From positions 1-46,773 of the forward strand of contig JAAWBX010000009.1 in the NCBI GenBank assembly GCA_022792885.1: 46,773 bases of DNA, read 5' to 3'. The notes below the pieces were generated by a model that was not told the origin of the DNA, did not search any database, and worked only from the letters and a program-made list of their open reading frames with translations. This document shows, piece by piece, positions 34,295-43,715 of the stretch (position 1 is the first letter of the stretch; every line of letters begins with the position of its first letter). The stretch is from Lachnospiraceae bacterium. Its GTDB lineage: Bacteria; Bacillota; Clostridia; Lachnospirales; Lachnospiraceae. Both the position numbers and the translations under genes were made by a program.

Positions 34295-35998
34295 ATGTTT
34301 GCGACAATAAAAGCCCTGTTAAAAGAGGAAATGATCAGGATTCGCGTCTGCGGCGGGCGGGATACGCTGGCCCGGCTGTCGGGAAAAGAAAACAGAGCTT
34401 ACAGGGAATGGTATCGGAAGACGGAGACAAAAAGGGCCGAAAAGCAAACGGGGTCCGCTTGGCGGGATACGGTTTTTTGGGACATTATTTATATAGAAGA
34501 AAACGGCGCCGGCGCCGGTCGGCGCAGGAGGCGGCTGCGGCAGTGGGGACGCCAGACGTATACAAATTGGAGACTTTTGTGTGTCAAAACATTAGAAGAG
34601 GCCCGGCAGGCTGCCTCGGGCGATTACGCGTTGTTTCCGGCGGACGGGGACGTGCTGGCGGCGGACGGCCTGGAGATTTTGACTGGGGTCATAGAAAAAG
34701 ATCCTTCGGCCGATTTTTTGTATACGGATGAGGACGAACGGACCGTGTGGCGAAGACTTCCGGTCCGGCCGCATTTTAAGCCGGATTATAACGAGGAACT
34801 GTTTGCGTCCTGCGATTATATCCGCCGCGCGTTTGCGCTGAAACGGGAGCTGTGGACGAGCGCCGTGCAGAGGCCCGGTGAGAAAGAGCAGGCGGAAAAA
34901 AAATGCGGGATCGCCGCCGCCGGGGCCGGATGGACTTACGGCCTGCTCCTTTGGTGTACAGAGCGGGCGGAAAAGATCCTTCACATTCCGCGGATACTCT
35001 ATCATGATCGGCGCCGCGTTTTCTGGAAAGAATGGAAAAGAACGGCGGAGGCGTGGCGGGAAGGCCCGGTGTTACTGACCGAACATTACCGGAGGGAAGG
35101 CCTGCCTGCCCGGGCGGTGAAAGGCCGGTGGGCGGGCACCTGGCGGACGGAATTTCACTGGCAGGGCCGGCCGCTGGTGTCGATCATCATACCGAACAAG
35201 GATCATGCGGACGACTTAAACCGCTGTGTGGATTCCATTCTGCAGAGGTCGGAATACCAGGATTACGAGATTATAATTGTAGAGAACAGCAGTGAGAGAG
35301 AAGAGACGTTTGAAAATTACCGGCGTCTGCAAGAAAAGGATGCCCGCGTCCGTCTGGTGACCTGGGAGGGAGAATTCCATTATTCAAAAATCAATAATTA
35401 CGGGGTCGGATTCGCGAAGGGGGAGTATCTTCTGTTTTTGAACAACGATACGGAGCTGATCAGCCCGGCCGCGATCGGCCGGATGGCGGATTACTGTCGG
35501 TGCCCGGGCGTGGGCGCCGTGGGGGCGAAGCTGTATTACGCGGACGGAAGCATTCAGCATGCCGGGGTGGTGATCGGCTACGGCGGCACGGCCGGGCACG
35601 CGTTTATCACGATGCCGGGCGCATACGTCGGGTATGAGAGGCGGGCCGTGCTGGCGCAGGATGTCAGCGCGGTGACGGGGGCCTGTCTGATGAGCGGCCG
35701 GGATGCGTTTGAGGAGGCCGGCGGTTTTTCCGAGGCCTTCCGGGTTGCGTTCAACGATATTGATTATTGCCTGAAAATAAAGGAGAACGGGAAAAGAACC
35801 GTCTATTTGCCGGATTCGGAATGGTTTCATTTTGAATCGAAATCCAGGGGCTATGAAGATACGGAGGAGAAACGGCTGCGTTTTGCGGAGGAATCCGCAA
35901 AGTTTCGCGAGAAATGGCGGGACATTCTGGTGGCGGGAGATCCCTGTTACAATCCGAATCTGTCGCTGGAGCGGGCGGATTTCGCGAGGAAAGCATAA
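34295..35998 (+). CDS. Two-domain GT2 glycosyltransferase with degenerate first domain
   Basis: A 567-residue protein. The C-terminal part (about residues 280-540) is a sound GT-A domain: SIIIPNKDHADDLNRCVDSIL, IIVENSSEREETF, LFLNNDTELI (metal site) and TGACLMSGRDAFEEAGGF. The N-terminal part (about 60-200) matches the first domain of O-antigen biosynthesis GT pairs but has lost its opening SIVMPVYN block and keeps only FPADGD and YTDEDER, so it is probably not catalytic. An Arg-rich stretch (GRRRRRLRQWGR) precedes it. Such doubled enzymes extend O-antigen or rhamnan backbones. RBS GGAAGGGAG lies about 10 bases upstream of ATG 34295. Confidence 0.85.
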   Translation: MFATIKALLKEEMIRIRVCGGRDTLARLSGKENRAYREWYRKTETKRAEKQTGSAWRDTVFWDIIYIEENGAGAGRRRRRLRQWGRQTYTNWRLLCVKTLEEARQAASGDYALFPADGDVLAADGLEILTGVIEKDPSADFLYTDEDERTVWRRLPVRPHFKPDYNEELFASCDYIRRAFALKRELWTSAVQRPGEKEQAEKKCGIAAAGAGWTYGLLLWCTERAEKILHIPRILYHDRRRVFWKEWKRTAEAWREGPVLLTEHYRREGLPARAVKGRWAGTWRTEFHWQGRPLVSIIIPNKDHADDLNRCVDSILQRSEYQDYEIIIVENSSEREETFENYRRLQEKDARVRLVTWEGEFHYSKINNYGVGFAKGEYLLFLNNDTELISPAAIGRMADYCRCPGVGAVGAKLYYADGSIQHAGVVIGYGGTAGHAFITMPGAYVGYERRAVLAQDVSAVTGACLMSGRDAFEEAGGFSEAFRVAFNDIDYCLKIKENGKRTVYLPDSEWFHFESKSRGYEDTEEKRLRFAEESAKFREKWRDILVAGDPCYNPNLSLERADFARKA

Positions 35999-36042
35999 GG
36001 CGGAATGCCGTGGCGCGGCCGGTCTGGCACGGATTCACAATC

Positions 36043-36071
36043 TTGTAAAACAAAGGTAAGTATGATATACT
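36043..36071 (+). promoter_or_regulatory. Promoter of the rmlC-ABC-heptose operon
   Basis: TTGTAA (36043-36048), 17 bases, TATACT (36066-36071). The boxes are identical to those of the minus-strand promoter at 18711, which hints at shared control of the two glycan blocks. It is followed by about 63 bases to the rmlC start. Confidence 0.7.
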
Positions 36072-36134
36072 AAGCCATATTATGGGTATTTATCGGTATT
36101 TTTGAATGATTTTTAAAGTAGGAAGGATAAAAAA

Positions 36135-36689
36135 ATGGGAAAGATTAAAGTAACGAGATGCGGGATCGAAGGACTTTGCGTGATTGAACCTACCGTGTTC
36201 AGGGATGAGAGAGGTTATTTTGTCGAGACGTATAACTATAACGATATGAAAGCGGAGGGTCTGGACATGCTGTTCGTTCAGGATAACCAGTCCATGTCCG
36301 TGAAAGGGGTTTTAAGAGGGCTTCATTATCAGAAGCAATTTCCGCAGGGGAAGCTGGTACGCGCGGTCAGGGGGGCGGTATTCGATGTGGCGGTGGATTT
36401 AAGAGCCGGTTCCGCGACGTATGGGGCATGGTACGGCGTGGAGCTGAGCGCCGAGAATAAAAAGCAGTTCTATATCCCGGAAGGGTTTGCCCACGGCTTC
36501 CTGGTATTGTCCGACGAGGCGGAGTTCGCTTATAAATGCACGGATTTCTATCATCCGGGCGATGAAGGCGGGATTGCCTGGAATGACCCGGATATCGGAA
36601 TCGAGTGGCCGGTTGAAGCCGGGCAGGAACTGATCATTTCCGAAAAGGATCGGAAATGGGAAGGCCTGAAAAGCGCGTTTCAATTTTAA
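36135..36689 (+). CDS. rfbC: dTDP-4-dehydrorhamnose 3,5-epimerase
   Basis: A 184-residue cupin enzyme (RmlC) of the dTDP-L-rhamnose pathway. The catalytic His is in VLRGLHYQ near residue 62, and the second active-site segment is FYIPEGFAHGFLVLSD. The ending is normal and length matches the family. GGAAGGA lies 7 bases before the ATG. rmlA, rmlB and rmlD are not in the window, so the pathway is completed elsewhere. It is the first gene of the block 7 operon. Confidence 0.97.
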   Translation: MGKIKVTRCGIEGLCVIEPTVFRDERGYFVETYNYNDMKAEGLDMLFVQDNQSMSVKGVLRGLHYQKQFPQGKLVRAVRGAVFDVAVDLRAGSATYGAWYGVELSAENKKQFYIPEGFAHGFLVLSDEAEFAYKCTDFYHPGDEGGIAWNDPDIGIEWPVEAGQELIISEKDRKWEGLKSAFQF

Positions 36690-36709
36690 AATCGCAGGGG
36701 TTCGGATAT

Positions 36710-38152
36710 ATGGATAAAAAATGGAAAAAGATCTGCGGCTGTCTGCTGGGAATCTACGCGCTGTGCGCGGTTGTCTTCTGTCTGTTGGCCCATGAGCATA
36801 TCAATTACGCCGAGACGGGCGAGCAGGGGATCGCGACGGTGGCCGAGGCCCGCACGGAGGCTTTGACGGAAGAACATTACGCTCTTCAGAATTTTACGGT
36901 GGTCAACGACCGGATCAATGAAGTCTCCCTGCGGCTGACAACGTTTGGTTATCCGACCAGAAGCGGAAGCGACGTTTATGTGGAACTGGTCGTGCCGAAG
37001 ACCGGGGAGATTCTGGCGCGGGCGACGTGCGAGGTTCAGAATCTGACGGACGAGGCATGGCGGAGTTTCCGGCTTGGCGTCGATGTGGACGCTTATAAGG
37101 GACAGGAGCTGGCTTTGAAAGTGTATACCGACGCGCAGGCCGGGCGGGAGGAGAATCAGATCGGACTGCTCTGTCAAAACGGCGACGCGCCGGGTGCGGG
37201 AACTCTGACGGTAGGAGGGCAGGCCGGGCCGACGGCTCTGAATTTTACGGTGAGCGGGGCGGATATTTCGGGCGGCGCGGTTCGTTATTATATTGGATTT
37301 GGTATTGGCTTTGCGCTTCTGTTTCTGTATTGTGCGGGCCAGCTGGCGGCCGGGAAGAAAGGCCGGCAGACATTAGGACTAAAGTTTGCCGGGACCGTGG
37401 AGCGGTACTGGTTTCTGCTTGACCAACTGATCGCCAGGGATTTTAAGACAAAGTATAAGAGATCCGTTTTAGGGGTATTTTGGAGTTTCTTGAATCCGCT
37501 GTTGATGATGTTGATTCAGTACGCCGTATTTGTGAATTTATTTAAATTTCGGGTAGACAACTACGCGGTCTATTTATTGACGGGTATTGTGTTATTTAAC
37601 GGGATGTCGGATACGACCACCCAGGCCATGAGCTCGATCACCGGGAATGCGTCCCTGATCACAAAAGTCTATGTGCCCAAGTACATTTATCCGGTATCCA
37701 AAGTATTTTCCACTTCGATCAATCTTCTGCTTTCCATGATTCCCCTGCTGATCGTGGCGCTGATCACCGGGCTGGTTCCTCACTGGTCGTGGTTGCTGAT
37801 TCCTTACGATCTGGTGTGCCAGATTATGTTTATGATCGGGGTGGCTTTTATTCTATCCAGCCTGATGGTGTTTTTCCGGGATATGCAGTTTTTGTGGGGC
37901 GTATTCACGACGGCCTGGATGTACGCCACGCCGATCATGTATTCGATGGATATCCTGCCGGAGTTTTTAAAACAGTTTGAGAGGGTCAATCCCATGTATT
38001 ATTATATCACCTTTATGCGGACGATCATTATCGACGGGATGGCGCCGAGTCCCAGGCAATTCCTGGCCTGCGCGCTGTTTGCGGGCGTCACGTTGCTGGT
38101 CGGGAGCGTGGTATTCCGCAGGACCCAGGACAAATTTGTCCTGTATATTTAA
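36710..38152 (+). CDS. ABC-2 polysaccharide exporter permease with N-terminal extracytoplasmic domain
   Basis: A 480-residue protein. A membrane segment at residues 7-26 is followed by an extracytoplasmic beta-rich domain (about 30-185; INEVSLRLTTFGYPTRSGSDV and the ILARATCEVQNLTDEAW strands), a second segment at about 193-215, then a Wzm/TagG permease of six segments: RDFKTKYKRSVLGVFWSFLNPLLMM and TTQAMSSITGNASLI are signature blocks. Normal Wzm/TagG proteins are about 260-280 residues and lack the front domain. ATG 36710 follows AGGGG; a longer frame from 36656 overlaps rmlC and is unlikely. It would export a lipid-linked glycan together with the ATPase at 38164. Confidence 0.88.
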   Translation: MDKKWKKICGCLLGIYALCAVVFCLLAHEHINYAETGEQGIATVAEARTEALTEEHYALQNFTVVNDRINEVSLRLTTFGYPTRSGSDVYVELVVPKTGEILARATCEVQNLTDEAWRSFRLGVDVDAYKGQELALKVYTDAQAGREENQIGLLCQNGDAPGAGTLTVGGQAGPTALNFTVSGADISGGAVRYYIGFGIGFALLFLYCAGQLAAGKKGRQTLGLKFAGTVERYWFLLDQLIARDFKTKYKRSVLGVFWSFLNPLLMMLIQYAVFVNLFKFRVDNYAVYLLTGIVLFNGMSDTTTQAMSSITGNASLITKVYVPKYIYPVSKVFSTSINLLLSMIPLLIVALITGLVPHWSWLLIPYDLVCQIMFMIGVAFILSSLMVFFRDMQFLWGVFTTAWMYATPIMYSMDILPEFLKQFERVNPMYYYITFMRTIIIDGMAPSPRQFLACALFAGVTLLVGSVVFRRTQDKFVLYI

Positions 38153-38163
38153 GGGGGAGACGT

Positions 38164-38886
38164 ATGCAGATGATACAGGTGGAGCATGCGGCGATGCGTT
38201 TTAATATGGCGAATGACCGGATCAGCAGCATTAAAGAATATCTGGTGGCCGTGGCGAAAGGAAAACTGGAGCGCAAGGAGTTCTGGGCGCTGAAGGACGT
38301 CAGTTTCGATGTGGAAAAGGGCGAGGTGGTCGGGATTATCGGCCGCAACGGAGCGGGGAAAAGCACGCTCTTAAAAATGATTTCTGGCATATTAAAGCCG
38401 ACAAAAGGAACCATTCAGGTGAACGGCAATATCGTTCCCATGCTGGAGCTTGGATCCGGTTTTGACTATGATTTGAGCGGCCGGGAAAACGTATTTTTAA
38501 ACGGGGCGATCCTGGGATATTCGAAAGATTTCCTGGAATCGAAGTTTGAGGAGATTCTGGCCTTCTCGGAACTGGGGGAGTTTATCGACGTGCCGATCCG
38601 GAACTACTCTTCCGGTATGCTGATGCGCCTGGCTTTTTCGATCGCCACGGTGGTGCAGCCGGAGATCCTGATCGTGGACGAGATCCTGGCGGTGGGCGAC
38701 GAGAATTTTCAGGCCAAGAGCAAGGCCCGGATGCTGGAGCTGATGAGCGGGGGCACGACCGTGCTGTTCGTGTCGCATATGCTGTCTCAGATTCGGGAGA
38801 TGTGCCATCGGGTCGTGTGGATTGAGGACGGCGTCGTGAAGATGTTTGGGGACGCGGAAGAGGTGTGTGAGGCGTATCAGATATAG
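38164..38886 (+). CDS. ABC transporter ATPase (Wzt/TagH-like)
   Basis: A 240-residue ATPase that powers the permease next to it. Walker A GRNGAGKST, an unusual signature YSSGMLMRLAF in place of LSGGQ (typical of the Wzt/TagH group), and Walker B ILIVDEILAVGDE are complete, and a switch His is in VLFVSHMLSQI. The C-terminal substrate-binding domain of the Wzt type is absent, so it does not read the glycan end in the known way. GGGGGAGA lies before the ATG at 38164, 12 bases after the permease stop. Confidence 0.95.
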   Translation: MQMIQVEHAAMRFNMANDRISSIKEYLVAVAKGKLERKEFWALKDVSFDVEKGEVVGIIGRNGAGKSTLLKMISGILKPTKGTIQVNGNIVPMLELGSGFDYDLSGRENVFLNGAILGYSKDFLESKFEEILAFSELGEFIDVPIRNYSSGMLMRLAFSIATVVQPEILIVDEILAVGDENFQAKSKARMLELMSGGTTVLFVSHMLSQIREMCHRVVWIEDGVVKMFGDAEEVCEAYQI

Positions 38887-38911
38887 AGGAGGCCGAATAG
38901 CGGGTATCTTT

Positions 38912-41341
38912 ATGTGGTGGAATGGACTGAGACAAAAGGCAAGAGCGATAAAACAGGAAAAATTTATCGGATATCGTTATAATCTGGAATTGTGCGAGAA
39001 GGACGGGAATTGCTTTTTGTGCCGGGGATGGGTGGCCGGATATGAAGAACCGATTAGGGAAATAGAAATCGTTTACACGTCCGGACAGGAGTGCCGAAGA
39101 AGAAAGTTATCCTGGATCCAACGGTCGGATGTAGAACAGGCGATGGGAACCCGCAATGCCCTGTGGAGCGGTTTTTCCGTTCAGGATAAGATCGATTCCG
39201 GGGAAACGGTTCGGGCGGAGCTGGTTTTTCGAATAAAGGGGAAAGAAAAAACCATTTTTTTAGCCGAGTTTTTGAAGAATTCGGGAGAGAAGGAAACCGT
39301 TTTTTGTATCCGTCCGCTTCATGAGAACGGACCGGAGCTGAAAGAAGTCGTAGAAAAAAGAATGATACGGTTTTCGACGGATCGACTGGCGCTCCCGGAA
39401 GAAATGATCGACGTTATCGTCCCGGTATATAACGGGATGTCATATTTACCCGCATTGTTTGCGACGATCCCTAAAACAGGGATGGATTATCGGCTGATCG
39501 TGGTAGACGATTGCAGTTCGGATCCGGAGGTACAGGAATATCTGAAAGATTTGGAGGAAAAGAATTTTTCTGTAATCTTAAAAAGGAATCCGGAAAATTT
39601 GGGATTCGTCCGGTCGGTAAATATTGCGTTGTCTCTGGCGAAACATCCGGTCGCTCTGGTGAACACGGATGTGGAATTGCCGGAATTTTGGCTGGAACGT
39701 CTGATGTACCCGATTCTGAAGGGGGAAAAAGTGGCGTCTTCCACACCGTTTACAACTTGCGGAACGATATGCAGTTTTCCCAGGATCAATGAAGACAACA
39801 AGATGTTTCAGGGATTATCTCTGGAAGCGGTCGATTCTGTATTTCGAAGTTTTCGGCCGGCTTATGCAGAATTGCCGACAGGGGTTGGGTTTTGTATGGG
39901 GATGAGTTTAAAGGCGATCCGCGATGTGGGTTTGTTTGACGAGGAAACATTTGGGAAAGGATATGGAGAAGAAAACGACTGGTGTCTGCGGGCGGAAAAG
40001 GCCGGATATCAGAATGTCATGGTGGAGAATTTATTCGTTTATCATAAACATGGGGGAAGCTTTTTATCGGAGGATAAAAAAAGGTATCTGGAGACGAACG
40101 CGAGGATCCTCCAGGAGCGTTATCCGGATTATTCGCAGAAACTGGCCAGACATTTTGAACGGGATCCGGCGAAAGAGTTTCGGGATCTGGCGATCTGGCA
40201 ATTAAACACACTTTTTTGCATTAAGAGAACAAGGTTTTATCTGGACCATTCGATCGGCGGCGGCGCAAGTCATTATCTGGAAACGCGTGTCCGCAGGGAA
40301 TGGGAGGAGGGGGATGCAAGCTGGCTTCTCCGGTATTCGGTGGAAAAAGGATATCTGCTGTCTTATCGGTGCGGGGAGATTTGCTTGAATTATACGATGA
40401 ATCATCTGGAAGACTGGGAATTGCTGTTTCGATACGGCCGGATCAAAGAGATCGTGATCAATGAACTGGTAACATATCCGGAACTTCCGGCGTTGATAGA
40501 AGAGATTTTGCGGAAAAAGAAAGAATACGGTCTTATGCTTACCATGTTGCTGCATGACTATTACGCGATCTGCCCTTCGGTCAATCTTTTGAATGAGGAA
40601 TTTGCATATTGCGGATTGGAGGATTTCAGTCATTGTAACGAGTGCCTGGCGAAGAACGAAGCGAATTTGACGGCATGCCGGGATATTGATGAGTGGAGGC
40701 GGCTTTGGGGGCGGCTTTTAAAATGCAGTGACCGGATCGTTGCCTTTTCCGAGAGTACGGCGGGGTTGCTTCAGAGAGCGTATCCGTTTATAAAGGAAAC
40801 GTCGTTAGAAGATTCCGGGTTGGAAGCGGATGCCTGGAAACGGGTTCAGGTTCTGCCTCATAAAGTGGATTATCTGAGGAAACTGGGAGAGAGAAAGAAA
40901 AAGACGAAGACCTTTAATATAGGAATTTTAGGCTTGATTAATCGCCATAAAGGTCTGGACATTGTCCGGGAAGCGGCGGAAGAGCTGGCGGAGAAAGAGA
41001 AAGATTTTCGGATTATTATTCTTGGGAGTACAACGGAAGAGATTTTGAGCGACAATGTAACGGTAACCGGGCCGTACAGGAAGGAAGAATTGGGAGAATG
41101 GATACAAAAGTATGATATCGATGTTATCTGGATACCGTCGATTTGCCCGGAAACTTTTTCCTATACAACGGAAGAGGGGATTCAGATGGGACTTCCGGTT
41201 GTGGTGTTTAATCTGGGCGCGCAGGCGGAGCGGGTGAAAAAGTATGAAAGAGGAGTTGTGATTCCGGAAGTGACGGTTCAGGCGGCGCTGGAAACATTCA
41301 GAAAATATAAGAGAGAAGAAGCCGGGAAATTGCAAAATTGA
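38912..41341 (+). CDS. Bifunctional GT2 + GT4-like glycosyltransferase
   Basis: A 809-residue fusion. Residues 1-140 form a beta-rich domain (KFIGYRYNLELCEKDGNCFLCRGW) of unknown role, possibly sugar-binding. Residues about 165-420 are a GT2 domain: DVIVPVYNGMSYLPALF, VVDDCSSDPEV, LVNTDVELP and the GYGEENDWCLRA acidic motif. Residues about 430-800 are a GT-B (GT4-type) domain ending with GILGLINRHKGLDI and the CPETFSYTTEEGIQMGLPVV donor motif. Two transferases on one chain suggest sequential transfer. Ribosome binding is odd: GAGGAGG lies some 20 bases before ATG 38912, too far; the true start may be a non-ATG codon or the leader may be looped. Confidence 0.8.
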   Translation: MWWNGLRQKARAIKQEKFIGYRYNLELCEKDGNCFLCRGWVAGYEEPIREIEIVYTSGQECRRRKLSWIQRSDVEQAMGTRNALWSGFSVQDKIDSGETVRAELVFRIKGKEKTIFLAEFLKNSGEKETVFCIRPLHENGPELKEVVEKRMIRFSTDRLALPEEMIDVIVPVYNGMSYLPALFATIPKTGMDYRLIVVDDCSSDPEVQEYLKDLEEKNFSVILKRNPENLGFVRSVNIALSLAKHPVALVNTDVELPEFWLERLMYPILKGEKVASSTPFTTCGTICSFPRINEDNKMFQGLSLEAVDSVFRSFRPAYAELPTGVGFCMGMSLKAIRDVGLFDEETFGKGYGEENDWCLRAEKAGYQNVMVENLFVYHKHGGSFLSEDKKRYLETNARILQERYPDYSQKLARHFERDPAKEFRDLAIWQLNTLFCIKRTRFYLDHSIGGGASHYLETRVRREWEEGDASWLLRYSVEKGYLLSYRCGEICLNYTMNHLEDWELLFRYGRIKEIVINELVTYPELPALIEEILRKKKEYGLMLTMLLHDYYAICPSVNLLNEEFAYCGLEDFSHCNECLAKNEANLTACRDIDEWRRLWGRLLKCSDRIVAFSESTAGLLQRAYPFIKETSLEDSGLEADAWKRVQVLPHKVDYLRKLGERKKKTKTFNIGILGLINRHKGLDIVREAAEELAEKEKDFRIIILGSTTEEILSDNVTVTGPYRKEELGEWIQKYDIDVIWIPSICPETFSYTTEEGIQMGLPVVVFNLGAQAERVKKYERGVVIPEVTVQAALETFRKYKREEAGKLQN

Positions 41342-41375
41342 TTTTATGGAAGAGGAAAGGAACAGCAGGAAAGGT

Positions 41376-43715
41376 ATGGGAGAACTGGAATTACTGCAGT
41401 TAGAAAACCAGAAGCTAAAAGAGGAGAATCGGATTCTGAAAAGCCAGTTGCGGGGGGAACGTGAAGATCTTCGATTGAAGGATAATCATATTTATAATTT
41501 GGAAAATATCATAGCGCAGCAAAATCAGCAATTACGTTTACTGCACCGGATAAAAAATATTCCCGGAGTTCGTCCGTTGATTAAAGGAATAAAAAAGCTG
41601 GTGCAGGGAATAAAGAATTTGCCTAAACGGATTATGCCGAAAGGTTCCAGAAGAAGGCGTGCAGTCGGCACGGTCCTGCGGACGATTCGTTATCCGGGAA
41701 GATCCTACAGGCTCTGGTCGGAGATTAAGCAGAAGAAATTTTCGGCGGGCGACGGCATTTTGGATATTTTGTATATCAAACATGGTTTATTGACATTTCC
41801 GGAGCAGGAGAAGCCGCTGGTTTCGATTGTGATACCGGTTTACAATCAGATCGAATATACGTTCGCCTGCTTGAAATCTATTAAAGAAAATACCCGGGAC
41901 GTGCCATATGAAATCATTTTGGCCGATGATGTTTCGACGGATGGGACCAAAGAGATTTCTCTGTATGTAAAAGGGATACGCGTCGTAAGAAATACGGAAA
42001 ATATGGGGTTTCTTCGCAACTGCAACCATGCGGCGGAACAAGCTGAGGGAGAATATATTCTGTTTTTGAATAATGATACGCAGGTAACGGAGAACTGGCT
42101 GTCTTCACTGGTGGAGCTGATCGAATCCGATGATCGAATCGGAATGGTCGGTTCGAAATTAGTTTATCCTAATTGGGTGCTTCAGGAGGCAGGCGGTATC
42201 ATTTGGCAGGATGGTTCCGGATGCAATTACGGGAGAGGGGACGATTGTGAAAAGCCTCAGTATAATTATGTGCGTGAGGCGGATTATATTTCCGGTGCGT
42301 CGATTATGCTTTCCGTAAAATTATGGAAAAAGCTGGGAGGCTTTGACGAGCGTTATGTACCGGCGTATTGTGAAGATTCGGATCTGGCGTTTGAAGTGCG
42401 AAAAGCAGGCTATCGGGTGATGTATCAGCCGAAGTCGGTGGTAGTCCATTTTGAAGGGATTTCAAATGGGACGGATGTGAACAGCAGTGTCGGTTTGAAA
42501 AAATATCAGGTAGAGAATACGGAGAAGCTGGAAAAGAAATGGCATGCGGAGATGCTTCAGCTTCCGCAAAAAAAATTACGTCCGGCTAATATCCTGTGCA
42601 GAGACCGAATCCGTGGACGTAAAGTGATTTTGGTTATTGATCACTATGTGCCTGAATTTGACAGGGATGCAGGCTCCAGAACGACGTTTCAATATCTTAA
42701 AATGTTTGTGAAAAAGGGATATCTGGTCAAATTTCTGGGAGACAATTTCTATAACAGGGAGCCTTATACTTCCATGCTGGAGCAAATGGGGATTGAGGTG
42801 TTATATGGCGTGGAATACCGGGAAACTATCTTTGACTGGATTTTGGAGAACCGCGATAATATTGACATCGTATATGCGAATCGTCCTCATATTACGGTAA
42901 AGTATATTGATTTCATAAAAGAGAATACAGATATCAAGATAATTTATTATGGCCATGATCTTCATTTTTTGCGGGAAAGAAGAGAATATGAACTGACGGG
43001 GGACGTAAAACACAAAGAAAACTCCGATTATTGGAAATGTACGGAGCTGGAGATCATGCGGAAGGCGGAAGTTTCTTATTATCCTTCCCATGTGGAAGAG
43101 GAAGCGATTCATGAGATCGATCCGTCTATACGGGTAAAGGCGATTACCGCTTATACCTTTGATCGATTTATTGAAAATGTTAATTTGAATTTTGCCGAGC
43201 GCGAGGGATTTTTGTTTGTGGGGGGCTTCGGGCATCCGCCGAACGCAGACGCGGTCTTGTGGTTTGTGAATGAGATTTATCCGCTTATCTGTAAGGAGGA
43301 GAGGATACCGTTTTATATTGTAGGTTCTCATGTCCCGGAGGAGATCCGGGCCCTGTCCGGAGACGGTGTAGTCGTAAAGGGTTTTGTGAGCGATGAAGAG
43401 CTGGCGGAGCTGTATAGGAATTGCCGTATGGCGGTGGTGCCTCTCCGTTACGGCGCCGGAGTGAAGGGAAAGGTGATTGAAGCGATTTATTACGGCATAC
43501 CGGTGGTTACGACGGCGATTGGGGCGGAAGGAATTTTACATGCTGAGAATATATTGACGGTTCAGGACGAAGCTCAGGGATTTGCAGAACAGGTATTGAC
43601 TTTGTATCATGATACGGCAAAGTTGGAACGGATTTCGAGAGAATCTCAGGTATTTATTCGAAAATACTACAGTATGGATGCCGTATGGGATATTGTAAAA
43701 GAGGATTTCCAATAA
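41376..43715 (+). CDS. Bifunctional GT2 + GT4 glycosyltransferase with N-terminal coiled coil
   Basis: A 779-residue fusion. Residues 1-50 are a leucine-rich coiled coil (LELLQLENQKLKEENRIL), then a basic linker. The GT2 domain spans about 140-400: VSIVIPVYNQIEYTFACLKSI, LADDVSTDGT, FLNNDTQVTENW (metal site), YCEDSDLAFEVRKAG. The GT4 domain spans about 420-770: VILVIDHYVPEFDRDAGSRT, FVGGFGHPPNADAV and the donor site VVPLRYGAGVKGKVIEA. I prefer ATG 41376, which has AGGA five bases upstream, over 41346, which has none. This order (coiled coil, GT2, GT4) is seen in large capsule transferases. Confidence 0.85.
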   Translation: MGELELLQLENQKLKEENRILKSQLRGEREDLRLKDNHIYNLENIIAQQNQQLRLLHRIKNIPGVRPLIKGIKKLVQGIKNLPKRIMPKGSRRRRAVGTVLRTIRYPGRSYRLWSEIKQKKFSAGDGILDILYIKHGLLTFPEQEKPLVSIVIPVYNQIEYTFACLKSIKENTRDVPYEIILADDVSTDGTKEISLYVKGIRVVRNTENMGFLRNCNHAAEQAEGEYILFLNNDTQVTENWLSSLVELIESDDRIGMVGSKLVYPNWVLQEAGGIIWQDGSGCNYGRGDDCEKPQYNYVREADYISGASIMLSVKLWKKLGGFDERYVPAYCEDSDLAFEVRKAGYRVMYQPKSVVVHFEGISNGTDVNSSVGLKKYQVENTEKLEKKWHAEMLQLPQKKLRPANILCRDRIRGRKVILVIDHYVPEFDRDAGSRTTFQYLKMFVKKGYLVKFLGDNFYNREPYTSMLEQMGIEVLYGVEYRETIFDWILENRDNIDIVYANRPHITVKYIDFIKENTDIKIIYYGHDLHFLRERREYELTGDVKHKENSDYWKCTELEIMRKAEVSYYPSHVEEEAIHEIDPSIRVKAITAYTFDRFIENVNLNFAEREGFLFVGGFGHPPNADAVLWFVNEIYPLICKEERIPFYIVGSHVPEEIRALSGDGVVVKGFVSDEELAELYRNCRMAVVPLRYGAGVKGKVIEAIYYGIPVVTTAIGAEGILHAENILTVQDEAQGFAEQVLTLYHDTAKLERISRESQVFIRKYYSMDAVWDIVKEDFQ

